This document shows positions 8,811 through 16,645 of a stretch of 64,000 nucleotides of DNA, piece by piece. The stretch lies in NCBI GenBank assembly GCA_017621075.1, contig JAGATV010000052.1, forward strand, positions 1 through 64,000, given 5' to 3'. The DNA comes from Lachnospiraceae bacterium (GTDB taxonomy: Bacteria; Bacillota; Clostridia; Lachnospirales; Lachnospiraceae). Made by a program: the position numbers and the translations under genes. Within the stretch, counting starts at the first letter, position 1. Every line of letters begins with the position of its first letter. The notes below the pieces were generated by a model. It made no database searches. It had not been told where the DNA came from and saw only the letters and a program-made list of their open reading frames with translations.

Positions 8811-8858
8811 TTGCGTATCTGTTTCCTGTGAGATACAATGATATTACCGTTTGGTAAT
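8811..8858 (+). promoter_or_regulatory. Promoter plus operator-like palindrome for the NhaC antiporter
   Basis: TTGCGT (8811-8816), 17 bases, then TACAAT (8834-8839) form a sigma-A promoter. The perfect palindrome ATTACC-GTTT-GGTAAT (8843-8858) covers the expected transcription start, a typical place for a repressor to bind. An upstream in-frame ATG at 8838 overlaps the -10 box and so cannot be the gene start. Confidence 0.6.
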
Positions 8859-8879
8859 TACATAAGAGAGGTGAGGGAA

Positions 8880-10364
8880 ATGGAAATGTACGCAACATTT
8901 TGGGCACTGGTTCCGCCTGTGGTGGCAATCGTGCTGGCATTGGTGACAAAGGAGGTATACAGTTCCCTGTTTGTGGGAATTGTGATCGGGGCATCCTTCT
9001 ATGCGGGGTTTCAGCCGGAAAAGACCATCCTGCATATTTTTAACGATGGTATCGTAGGAGTATTGTCAGATCCCTGGAATGTGGGTATCCTGGTGTTTTT
9101 GGTGATCCTGGGAGCAATGGTGTGCCTGATGAACAAAGCGGGCGGATCGGCCGCCTTTGGCAGATTTGCCGGCGAGAAGATCAAGAGTAAGACAGGGGCT
9201 CAGCTTGCCACGGTACTCTTGGGGGTATTGATCTTTATTGATGACTATTTTAACTGCCTGACTGTGGGAAGCGTCATGCGCCCGGTAACGGACAAGCACA
9301 AGGTATCCCGTGAGAAGCTGGCATATCTGATCGATGCTACCGCAGCTCCGGTCTGTATCATAGCGCCTATTTCTTCCTGGGCTGCAGCCGTGACGGGTTT
9401 TGTGGAAGGCGAGGATGGATTCTCCCTGTTCCTGCAGGCGATCCCCTTTAATTTCTACGCATTGTTCACGATTTTCTTTATGATCATGTCGGTTCTTTTA
9501 AAAGTGGAATTTGGCCCCATGAAGGCGAAAGAGCATGTAATGGCTGATTTACAGGATAAGGCAGAGCAGACCCGGGCAAAGGAGAATAAGGGCAAGGTGA
9601 TCGATCTGGTATTTCCCATTGCTGCATTGATCGTATGCTGCGTCATCGGTATGATCTACACGGGAGGATTTTTCACAGGAGAAAACTTCATCAGTGCTTT
9701 CTCTAACAGTGATGCTTCTGTAGGCCTGATGCTGGGAAGCTTTTTCGGACTGTTGATCACCATGGTGTTCTACATGGCCCGCCGGGTCATGAATCTCAAG
9801 GAGTGCATGGAGTGCGTACCGGAGGGCTTTAAGGCCATGGTGCCGGCTATCCTGATTCTCACTTTTGCATGGACGCTGAAAGCCATGACAGACAGCCTGG
9901 GCGCAGCAGAATTTGTGGCAGGCGTGATGGCAGGATGTGCAGAGGGACTGATGAGCTTTTTGCCGGCTATTATCTTCCTGGTGGCCTGCTTTTTGGCATT
10001 TGCTACCGGAACCAGCTGGGGCACTTTCGGTATCCTGATCCCCATCGTTGTGGCTGTATTCAGTGGAACCGACCATCAGTTGATGATCATCTCCATCTCC
10101 GCATGTATGGCAGGTGCTGTATGCGGCGATCACTGTTCCCCAATCTCGGACACCACCATCATGGCTTCGGCGGGTGCAGCCTGCAATCATGTGGATCATG
10201 TGTCCACACAGCTTCCTTATGCAGTGGTAGTGGCCGCTATTTCTTTTGTGGCCTATATTCTGGCAGGCTTCTGCAAGAGCGCCCTGATCTGTCTGCCCGT
10301 GGGCATGGCGTTGATCACAGGATTGTTGCTGTTATTGCGGGATGACAGTGTGAAACAGCAGTAA
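8880..10364 (+). CDS. Na+/H+ antiporter, NhaC family
   Basis: 494-aa integral membrane protein with about 11-12 hydrophobic segments, resembling NhaC-type cation/proton or related organic-anion antiporters. Visible landmarks are the polar membrane motifs LIFIDDYFNCLTVGSVMRP and DATAAPVCIIAPISSWAA, and GDHCSPISDTTIMAS near the C terminus, all characteristic of the family. The start at 8880 follows GAGAGGTGAGGG. It is transcribed alone from a promoter with an operator-like palindrome. The exact substrate cannot be read from sequence. Confidence 0.88.
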   Translation: MEMYATFWALVPPVVAIVLALVTKEVYSSLFVGIVIGASFYAGFQPEKTILHIFNDGIVGVLSDPWNVGILVFLVILGAMVCLMNKAGGSAAFGRFAGEKIKSKTGAQLATVLLGVLIFIDDYFNCLTVGSVMRPVTDKHKVSREKLAYLIDATAAPVCIIAPISSWAAAVTGFVEGEDGFSLFLQAIPFNFYALFTIFFMIMSVLLKVEFGPMKAKEHVMADLQDKAEQTRAKENKGKVIDLVFPIAALIVCCVIGMIYTGGFFTGENFISAFSNSDASVGLMLGSFFGLLITMVFYMARRVMNLKECMECVPEGFKAMVPAILILTFAWTLKAMTDSLGAAEFVAGVMAGCAEGLMSFLPAIIFLVACFLAFATGTSWGTFGILIPIVVAVFSGTDHQLMIISISACMAGAVCGDHCSPISDTTIMASAGAACNHVDHVSTQLPYAVVVAAISFVAYILAGFCKSALICLPVGMALITGLLLLLRDDSVKQQ

Positions 10365-10406
10365 AAACAGTTGTAAGAGAGCATTGCAGCCGTTCCGTAA
10401 AATCCA

Positions 10407-10435
10407 TTGAAAAGCAAAAGGAAAAAGAGTATACT
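10407..10435 (+). promoter_or_regulatory. Promoter of the MATE exporter
   Basis: TTGAAA (10407-10412), 17 bases and TATACT (10430-10435), about 50 bases before the MATE start codon. No clear terminator was seen between the NhaC gene and this promoter. Confidence 0.65.
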
Positions 10436-10487
10436 GATGAAAGTCGGATTTTGACAGATTTCATATTGTACAGGAGAATTGTGCGTC

Positions 10488-11828
10488 ATGCGGCAGACAG
10501 GACAGGATCTGACAGAAGGCTCTCTTTGGAAAAAGATATTGCTTTTCAGTATCCCTTTGATTGTATCAAATATATTGCAGGTACTCTTTAATATGGCCGA
10601 TGTTGCAGTGGTGGGCAGGTTTGCCGGGCCCATGGCATTGGGAGAAGTGGGCTCCACCACTACCCTGGTGGCTCTGTTCACGGGAGTGCTGATAGGGGTG
10701 GCCGGCGGGATCAACGTGCTGGTTGCCCTTTATTATGGCGCCCAAAATGAGACGGAGACCAGGGAAACCGTTCATACGTCTGCCATCATAAGCCTTCTGA
10801 TCGGGCTGGGTCTGTTGTTGCTGGGAGGAGGATTTGCCCGTGTCATCCTGCAGCTTCTTCATACAAAGCCGGAGTTGATCGAGGGAGCGGTACTGTATCT
10901 GCGTATCTATTTTCTGGGGATGCCGGCATTGGCATTGTACAATTACGGAAACGCTGTTTTCAGCGCAACAGGCAATACCCAAAAGCCATTGTTCTATCTG
11001 ATGCTTGCGGGGATCGTAAACGTGATCCTGAATCTGATCTTTGTGATCGGCTGCGGCATGGATGTGGAGGGAGTGGCCGTCGCCAGTATCATATCCCAGT
11101 ATCTTTCGGCTGTTTTGATCATCCGGGCTTTGTTCCGGAGCGGGGAGAGTTACGGACTGCACAGGAAGTACTTGCGGATCACAAAGGACAAGGCAAAGGC
11201 TGTCTTAGGTCTGGGGATTCCCTCGGGCATGCAGAACGGCATCTTTCAGCTTGCCAATCTCTTTATCCAGACCGGGGTGAATTCCTTCAGTGCCACCATG
11301 GTGGCAGGCAATGCGGCTGCAGCCAATGCAGACGGACTGGTCTATGACGGCATGGCGGCATTCTATACTGCCTGCGGCAGTTTTATCGGTCAGAATTACG
11401 GGGCAGGAAAAACAGACCGGGTAAAGAAGAGTTATCTGGTGAGCCTGGCGTATTCCTTTTTTGTGGGAACGGCTGCAGGGCTGTTGTTCGTAGCTTTCGG
11501 GCCCCGGTTCTTATCTTTGTTTACAACAGAACAGGCAGTGGTGGAGGCGGGAATGAAGCGCCTGACCATCATGGGACTTTCCTATGGCGTCTCTGCTTTT
11601 ATGGATTGTACCATTGCAGCATCCAGAGGGCTGGGAAAGAGCATCGTGCCAACCATCGTGGTCATCATGGGGTCCTGCGTGTTCCGGATCGTGTGGATCT
11701 ATACGGTGTTTGCACATTTTAGGACCATAGAGTCCCTGTATCTTTTGTACATCTTTTCCTGGAGCATCACCGCCATTGCGGAGATCTGGTATTTCAGGAG
11801 AGTGTACATCAAAACATTGAGGAGGTAA
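10488..11828 (+). CDS. MATE family efflux transporter
   Basis: 446-aa multidrug and toxin extrusion type transporter with twelve predicted membrane helices in two halves. It begins with LTEGSLWKKILLFSIPLIVSNILQ, the usual opening of DinF/NorM-like proteins in Clostridia. The ATG at 10488 is preferred because AGGAG lies 11 bases upstream; a TTG at 10479 is too close to it. The following TraX gene starts 3 bases after the stop. Drug or metabolite specificity is unknown. Confidence 0.9.
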   Translation: MRQTGQDLTEGSLWKKILLFSIPLIVSNILQVLFNMADVAVVGRFAGPMALGEVGSTTTLVALFTGVLIGVAGGINVLVALYYGAQNETETRETVHTSAIISLLIGLGLLLLGGGFARVILQLLHTKPELIEGAVLYLRIYFLGMPALALYNYGNAVFSATGNTQKPLFYLMLAGIVNVILNLIFVIGCGMDVEGVAVASIISQYLSAVLIIRALFRSGESYGLHRKYLRITKDKAKAVLGLGIPSGMQNGIFQLANLFIQTGVNSFSATMVAGNAAAANADGLVYDGMAAFYTACGSFIGQNYGAGKTDRVKKSYLVSLAYSFFVGTAAGLLFVAFGPRFLSLFTTEQAVVEAGMKRLTIMGLSYGVSAFMDCTIAASRGLGKSIVPTIVVIMGSCVFRIVWIYTVFAHFRTIESLYLLYIFSWSITAIAEIWYFRRVYIKTLRR

Positions 11829-11831
11829 GAA

Positions 11832-12572
11832 ATGCAGGAGAAAAAGAAATTTGGGATCAGCGCAGAGCAACTGAAAGTACTCGCCATGGTCTTTATGTTG
11901 TCGGATCATCTGTGGGCTTCTGTAGTACCCGGCAACAATTGGATGACTTATGTGGGAAGGATGGCGTTCCCTATTTTTGCATTTCAGATCGCAGAAGGGT
12001 ATGTTCATACGTCGGATGTGAAGAAATATGCAAAGCGCCTGTTTTTCTTTGCGCTGGTTTCAGAGATCCCTTTTAATCTCTTTTACATTGGAAGTCCCAT
12101 CTTTCCCTTTCACCAGAATGTGCTCTTTACCTTGCTGCTGGGACTTTTGGCGATCTGTAACATGGACGGTCTCAGAAAAGCCAAGAGCTTTAAAAAAGGG
12201 CTATCATGTACGGCATGGCTGTTACTGATCCTTCTGGGAAGTGTGGCAGGATTTCCGGATTATGGATTGCGGGGAGTGCTGACTGTGGTGGCTTTCTATG
12301 TGTTCCGGAATTTCAGATTTGCATGGATGGGGCAGTTGATATCCATGATACTGCTCAATATCGTGACCTTTCAGGGCCAGACGATCCCTGTTTCTATGTT
12401 CGGCCGGGAATGGGATTTCACTACGCAGGGATTTGCGGTGGGAGCGTTGCTGTTTATATGGCTTTATCGGGGAGAAAAGAGGGGGAAAAGCAAGGCACTG
12501 CAGTATGGCTTCTATGCATTTTATCCCCTTCATATGCTGGTTTTATATCTGGTGCGTCGTTACTTTTTGTAG
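11832..12572 (+). CDS. TraX family membrane protein
   Basis: 246 aa, about seven hydrophobic segments. Conserved TraX features include LKVLAMVFMLSDHLW, GRMAFPIFAFQIAEGYVHT and FYAFYPLHMLVLYLV near the C terminus. TraX of F plasmid acetylates pilin; chromosomal homologues in Firmicutes are thought to be membrane acyltransferases of unknown target. AGGAGG spans the end of the MATE gene, so the two are co-translated. No conjugation genes are nearby, so a transfer role is unlikely. Confidence 0.87.
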   Translation: MQEKKKFGISAEQLKVLAMVFMLSDHLWASVVPGNNWMTYVGRMAFPIFAFQIAEGYVHTSDVKKYAKRLFFFALVSEIPFNLFYIGSPIFPFHQNVLFTLLLGLLAICNMDGLRKAKSFKKGLSCTAWLLLILLGSVAGFPDYGLRGVLTVVAFYVFRNFRFAWMGQLISMILLNIVTFQGQTIPVSMFGREWDFTTQGFAVGALLFIWLYRGEKRGKSKALQYGFYAFYPLHMLVLYLVRRYFL

Positions 12573-12586
12573 CGAAAGGACAAAAA

Positions 12587-12631
12587 ATAAGCTGTCATTG
12601 CCTGGAGGGAGTAGGCAATGACAGCTTTTCT
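12587..12631. terminator. Strong bidirectional terminator
   Basis: The perfect 15-base arms AAGCTGTCATTGCCT (12589-12603) and AGGCAATGACAGCTT (12613-12627) are followed by TTTCT on the + strand and by TTATTTTTT on the - strand. It ends the MATE-traX unit and would also end any - strand transcript coming from 12.74 kb. Confidence 0.9.
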
Positions 12632-12743
12632 ATTGGCAGTGTTTGGAAAGGGAGGCACTGCACGGAACCTGAAAACAGGATAATTGTTTGACGAAGCTGA
12701 CAGGATAGTGGAACTCCGACGACCCAACAGCTCCTTTGTTGTT
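12588..12743 (-). ncRNA. Candidate small RNA on the - strand
   Basis: The 322-base gap 12573-12894 has no gene. On the - strand a TATAAT box (12750-12755) would start an RNA of about 155 bases ending at the bidirectional terminator. The RNA can form several hairpins: GGAGCTG with CAGCTTC, CCTG-TTTT-CAGG, and CAGTG with CACTG. Two TGTACA boxes 11 bases apart (12767 and 12778) precede the -10; no good -35 is seen. It could be a regulatory RNA such as a divergent 6S RNA, but no signature motif was recognised. The orientation is not certain. Confidence 0.3.
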
Positions 12744-12894
12744 AAGTTCATTATATAGGGCAAATGTGTACAGGCTTTGTACAAATTCGAAAGAATTTCT
12801 AAACATATCTTAGGAGTTTCTAAAAATCAAAGACTAGCCTTTTTTACTGATATGTTGTATAGTAAATGTGTATGTGTAAATATTAGGAGAGACT

Positions 12895-13215
12895 ATGGAT
12901 TGCAAAGAATTCGAGAAGAAGATCCCTGATTTTATAGAGAAAAAGATGGATTTCCTGACGCTTCGGGAATTCAGTGCCCATATTGACGAGTGCCAGAACT
13001 GCAAGGAAGAATTGGAGATACAGTTTTTGGTGAATGAAGGCATGCAGCGTCTGGAGGAAGGGAATGCGTTTGATCTGAAACGGGAGCTGGATCAGCGCAT
13101 TGCTGAGGCAAAGCGCAAAATGCATTTTCACAACAGCTTTCTGAAAGTGGGAATGATATTGGAGCTCCTTGCGGCTGCAGGGATCGCGGCAGCGGTGCTG
13201 TGGCTTTTATTGTAG
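12895..13215 (+). CDS. Small zinc-finger membrane protein, anti-sigma-factor-like
   Basis: 106 aa. The N-terminal half has the zf-HC2/ZAS pattern of anti-sigma factors: an early Cys (MDCKEFEKKIPDFI) and HIDECQNC (HxxxCxxC). A charged linker follows, then a C-terminal membrane helix (MILELLAAAGIAAAVLWLLL). Such proteins hold a sigma factor at the membrane, but no sigma factor gene is adjacent, so this role is not established. AGGAGAG lies before the ATG. polA starts 34 bases later and probably shares the transcript. Confidence 0.7.
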   Translation: MDCKEFEKKIPDFIEKKMDFLTLREFSAHIDECQNCKEELEIQFLVNEGMQRLEEGNAFDLKRELDQRIAEAKRKMHFHNSFLKVGMILELLAAAGIAAAVLWLLL

Positions 13216-13249
13216 AGGATTGGGAAGGAAAAGAAAGGCGGTTCTAAAA

Positions 13250-16009
13250 ATGGGCAGAAAACTGGTATTGATAGATGGTCATAGCATTTTGAACAGGGCT
13301 TTTTATGGGGTGCCGGATCTGAGCAATGCCCAGGGACTGCATACCAATGCTATCTATGGATTCCTTAATATTTTATTTAAGATCCTGGAGGAGGAAAAGC
13401 CGGATTATCTGGCGGTGGCATTCGATGTTCATGCCCCGACCTTCAGGCACAAGATGTATGATGCTTACAAGGGCACCAGAAAACCTATGCCCGAGGAACT
13501 CAGGGAACAGGTGCCTGTGATGAAGGAAGTCCTCCGTGCCATGAACATAGTCATCATGGAGCAGGCAGGATTGGAGGCGGACGATATCCTGGGGACGCTG
13601 GCCAGGAAAGCGGAAGCGGAGGGCATGGAGGTCTCTTTGGTGTCCGGTGACCGGGATCTGTTGCAGATCGCTACAGAGCATATCAAGATCCGCATTCCCA
13701 AGACAAAGATGGGCAGTACAAAGATCGAGGACTACTATGCGGAAGATGTCAGGAGAGTTTATCAGGTGACGCCTGTCCAGTTCATAGAGTTGAAGGCTCT
13801 CATGGGAGATACGGCAGACAATATTCCCGGTGTGCCCAAAATTGGGGAGAAGACTGCCACAGCCCTGATGGCAGAGTATGGTTCCATTGAAAATATCTAT
13901 GCCCATATTGAGGAGATTTCCAAAAAGAGCATCCGTGAGTCCCTGTTGGAGAACAGAGAGCTTGCGGAACTGAGCAAGGTCTTAGCCACCATAAAGACGG
14001 ATTGTGAAGTATCGCTGGATTATGAGAAGGCCAAGGCGGAGGACTATTATACGCCGGAAGCTTACGGACTGTTCAAGCAGTTGGAGTTTAAGAATTATCT
14101 GAGCCGTTTTTCCGGGGCGGAAAGAAAGGACAGTGTCAGGAGAGCCGGGGATAGAAGACTTGAGAATATTGAGGAGCTTACTGCATTTTTAAAGAAGGCA
14201 CAGAAGGCACCTCTGGTGGGGATACTTCCTGTCATGGAGAATAAGCGGCTGCTCGGCCTTGCGGTATGTGCCCGGGTGGCAGGAGAGGAAGAAACGGTAT
14301 TTTACAGTCTGTGCGGGCACGACGAACCCGGCGCAGCTTCCAAAGAGAAAGGACAGACGCTGGGGCAGATGTCTTTTCTGCCGGATGACGGAGGCAGTCT
14401 TGCCATGGAGGGAGCAGATGGCGCAAGGGAGGAGAAGGAGCGCCGGGCTGTTGTGGAAGCGCTACTTTCTTTGTCTGCAAGGACCAGGATCACTACCTTT
14501 CACATCAAGCAGCAGTATGGTTATCTGGCGCAGGATACTACGGACCGCTATTTTGACATCCTGATCGGGGCATATCTTTTGAATCCCCTGAAGAATGATT
14601 ATGATATCGAAGCCATTGCCCTCGAATATCTTGGCATGATGATACCGGGCAGGGCGGAGATCCTTGGAAAGATGACTTTGTCGGAGGCTTTGCAAAAAAG
14701 TCCCGACAAATGTATGGAATATTTCTGCAACGGGGCTTATGTGGCGCTTCGGGCCTTTGATGTCCTTTCGGAAAAGCTTGCAGAAAGCGGCATGGATCAA
14801 TTGATGAAAGAGGTGGAGATGCCCCTTTCTTTGGTCCTTTATGATATGGAAAAGGAAGGTGTGGCCGTAAAGCGGGAGGAGTTGAAGGCTTACGGAGAAG
14901 CGCTGACGGACCGTATCAGGGAGTTAGAGGAGAGCATCCATGCCCAGGCAGGGATGGAATTCAACATCAATTCTCCAAAGCAGTTAGGTGAGGTGCTTTT
15001 TGAGAAGCTGCAGATCCCGGGCGGCAAGAAGACCAAGACCGGATATTCCACGGCGGCAGATGTGTTGGAAAAGCTGTCGGAGGAGTACCCCATTGTAAAA
15101 GATATCCTGGAATATAGGGGGCTTACCAAATTAAAGAGTACTTATGCAGACGGGCTTTCTGTTTACATCGGGGAGGACCAGCGGATACACACCAATTTCA
15201 ATCAGACGATTACGGCCACCGGCAGGATCAGCTCCACGGAGCCCAATCTGCAGAATATCCCCATGCGGATGGAGCTGGGCAGGCGGATACGCAAGGTGTT
15301 TGTTCCCAGGGAAGGCTATGAGTTCATGGATGCGGATTACTCTCAGATCGAGCTTAGGGTCCTGGCGCATATGTCCGGAGATGAGCAGTTGATCGAGGCG
15401 TACCGCATGGATGCAGACATCCACAGGATCACGGCGTCCAAAGTATTTCACACTCCGTTTGAGGAGGTTACGGATTTGCAGAGGCGCAATGCCAAGGCAG
15501 TAAATTTTGGCATTGTCTACGGGATCAGTTCCTTTGGGCTGAGCCAGGATCTGAGCATCAGCAGGAAAGAGGCCGCCGAATATATCGCACAGTATTTTGC
15601 CACCTATCCCAAGGTCAAGGAATTTTTGGACAAGCTGGTGGCGGATGCCAAAGAAAATGGATATGTGACAACCATGTTCGGGCGGAGGCGCCCCGTGCCG
15701 GAGCTTGCATCCTCCAATTTCATGCAGCGTTCCTTTGGGGAGCGTGTGGCTATGAATTCTCCCATACAGGGAACGGCGGCAGACATCATCAAAATCGCCA
15801 TGATCAAGGTATGGCGGGCGCTTAGGGATCAGGGACTCCATTCCCGGCTGATCCTGCAGGTCCATGATGAACTGTTGATCGAAACGGACAGAAAGGAAGA
15901 GGAGATCGTGTGTAAGATCCTCACGGAAAATATGAAGGCGGCCGCTGATCTGGCAGTGACTCTTGAGGTGGATGTGCATACAGGAGATAACTGGTACGAG
16001 GCAAAATAG
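13250..16009 (+). CDS. polA: DNA polymerase I
   Basis: Removes RNA primers and fills gaps in replication and repair. 919 aa. Residues 1-290 are the 5'-3' nuclease (starts KLVLIDGHSILNRAFYG; LEADDILGTLA; GDTADNIPGVPKIGEKTA). Residues 300-540 are the 3'-5' exonuclease-like region, where the DxE metal ligands are missing (VGILPVMENKRL), so proofreading is probably absent. The polymerase domain carries GRISSTEPNLQNIP, DADYSQIELRVLAH, RRNAKAVNFGIVYG and the catalytic QVHDELLIE. The start at 13250 follows GGAAAAGAAAGG; a longer frame would overlap the upstream gene. coaE follows after 30 bases. Confidence 0.97.
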   Translation: MGRKLVLIDGHSILNRAFYGVPDLSNAQGLHTNAIYGFLNILFKILEEEKPDYLAVAFDVHAPTFRHKMYDAYKGTRKPMPEELREQVPVMKEVLRAMNIVIMEQAGLEADDILGTLARKAEAEGMEVSLVSGDRDLLQIATEHIKIRIPKTKMGSTKIEDYYAEDVRRVYQVTPVQFIELKALMGDTADNIPGVPKIGEKTATALMAEYGSIENIYAHIEEISKKSIRESLLENRELAELSKVLATIKTDCEVSLDYEKAKAEDYYTPEAYGLFKQLEFKNYLSRFSGAERKDSVRRAGDRRLENIEELTAFLKKAQKAPLVGILPVMENKRLLGLAVCARVAGEEETVFYSLCGHDEPGAASKEKGQTLGQMSFLPDDGGSLAMEGADGAREEKERRAVVEALLSLSARTRITTFHIKQQYGYLAQDTTDRYFDILIGAYLLNPLKNDYDIEAIALEYLGMMIPGRAEILGKMTLSEALQKSPDKCMEYFCNGAYVALRAFDVLSEKLAESGMDQLMKEVEMPLSLVLYDMEKEGVAVKREELKAYGEALTDRIRELEESIHAQAGMEFNINSPKQLGEVLFEKLQIPGGKKTKTGYSTAADVLEKLSEEYPIVKDILEYRGLTKLKSTYADGLSVYIGEDQRIHTNFNQTITATGRISSTEPNLQNIPMRMELGRRIRKVFVPREGYEFMDADYSQIELRVLAHMSGDEQLIEAYRMDADIHRITASKVFHTPFEEVTDLQRRNAKAVNFGIVYGISSFGLSQDLSISRKEAAEYIAQYFATYPKVKEFLDKLVADAKENGYVTTMFGRRRPVPELASSNFMQRSFGERVAMNSPIQGTAADIIKIAMIKVWRALRDQGLHSRLILQVHDELLIETDRKEEEIVCKILTENMKAAADLAVTLEVDVHTGDNWYEAK

Positions 16010-16039
16010 GAGAAACGGTTTCGGACAAAGGAAGATGTT

Positions 16040-16645
16040 ATGAGATTCATAGGTATCACGGGAGGGGTCGGCGCCGGAAAATCGGCGATCCTTGCCTATA
16101 TCGGCAAACACTATAAATGTGAGATCTATCTGGCGGATCAGGTGGCACATATGGTCAAGGAGCCGGGGACAAAATGTTTTGCAGATCTGGTGGCGCTTTT
16201 GGGGCAGGATATCCTGGGAGCAGACGGACACATTGATAAGGCAGTGATGGCAGACAGGATCTTTTCCCAAAAAGAAATCCTGGATCAGGTGAACGCCATC
16301 GTCCATCCGGCAGTGCAGGAATTTTTGCTTCAAAAGCTGGAAGAAGCAAGAAAAAAGCAGGAAGCAGAGCTTTTCTTTGTGGAGGCAGCGTTGCTCATAG
16401 AGGCAGGGTACGGTCCTTTGGCGGATGAATTGTGGTATATTTATGCGGACAGCAGAGTCCGGGCAAAGAGGCTTCGGGAAGAACGGGGCTACAGCGAGGA
16501 AAAGATCCAAAGGATCATGGAGCAGCAGCTTTCTGAGGAAGAATTCCGCAGGAATTGCGATTTTGTCATAGACAACAGTGGGACTTTGGAAGAGAGCTAT
16601 CGTCAAATAGACAAGAAACTGGAGGCTTTTACATGGCAGGAGTAA
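16040..16645 (+). CDS. coaE: Dephospho-CoA kinase
   Basis: Phosphorylates the ribose of dephospho-CoA in the last step of CoA synthesis. 201 aa; P-loop GGVGAGKSA at residues 8-16, the substrate segment LADQVAHMVKEPG, HPAV, the lid RGYSEEKIQRIMEQQL with arginines, and a C-terminal CDFVIDNSG typical of CoaE. polA-coaE is a common Gram-positive neighbourhood. The end of coaE overlaps the start of the following FtsA-like gene by 13 bases. Confidence 0.96.
   Translation: MRFIGITGGVGAGKSAILAYIGKHYKCEIYLADQVAHMVKEPGTKCFADLVALLGQDILGADGHIDKAVMADRIFSQKEILDQVNAIVHPAVQEFLLQKLEEARKKQEAELFFVEAALLIEAGYGPLADELWYIYADSRVRAKRLREERGYSEEKIQRIMEQQLSEEEFRRNCDFVIDNSGTLEESYRQIDKKLEAFTWQE

Noticed and set aside
11832-12572. 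TraX as a sign of a conjugative element
   Set aside because: No relaxase, integrase, type IV secretion or attachment repeat is nearby; chromosomal TraX-like proteins are common in Firmicutes.
15131-16606. 491-codon open frame on the - strand
   Set aside because: It lies wholly opposite polA and coaE, whose products are clear. The translation has no recognisable domain.
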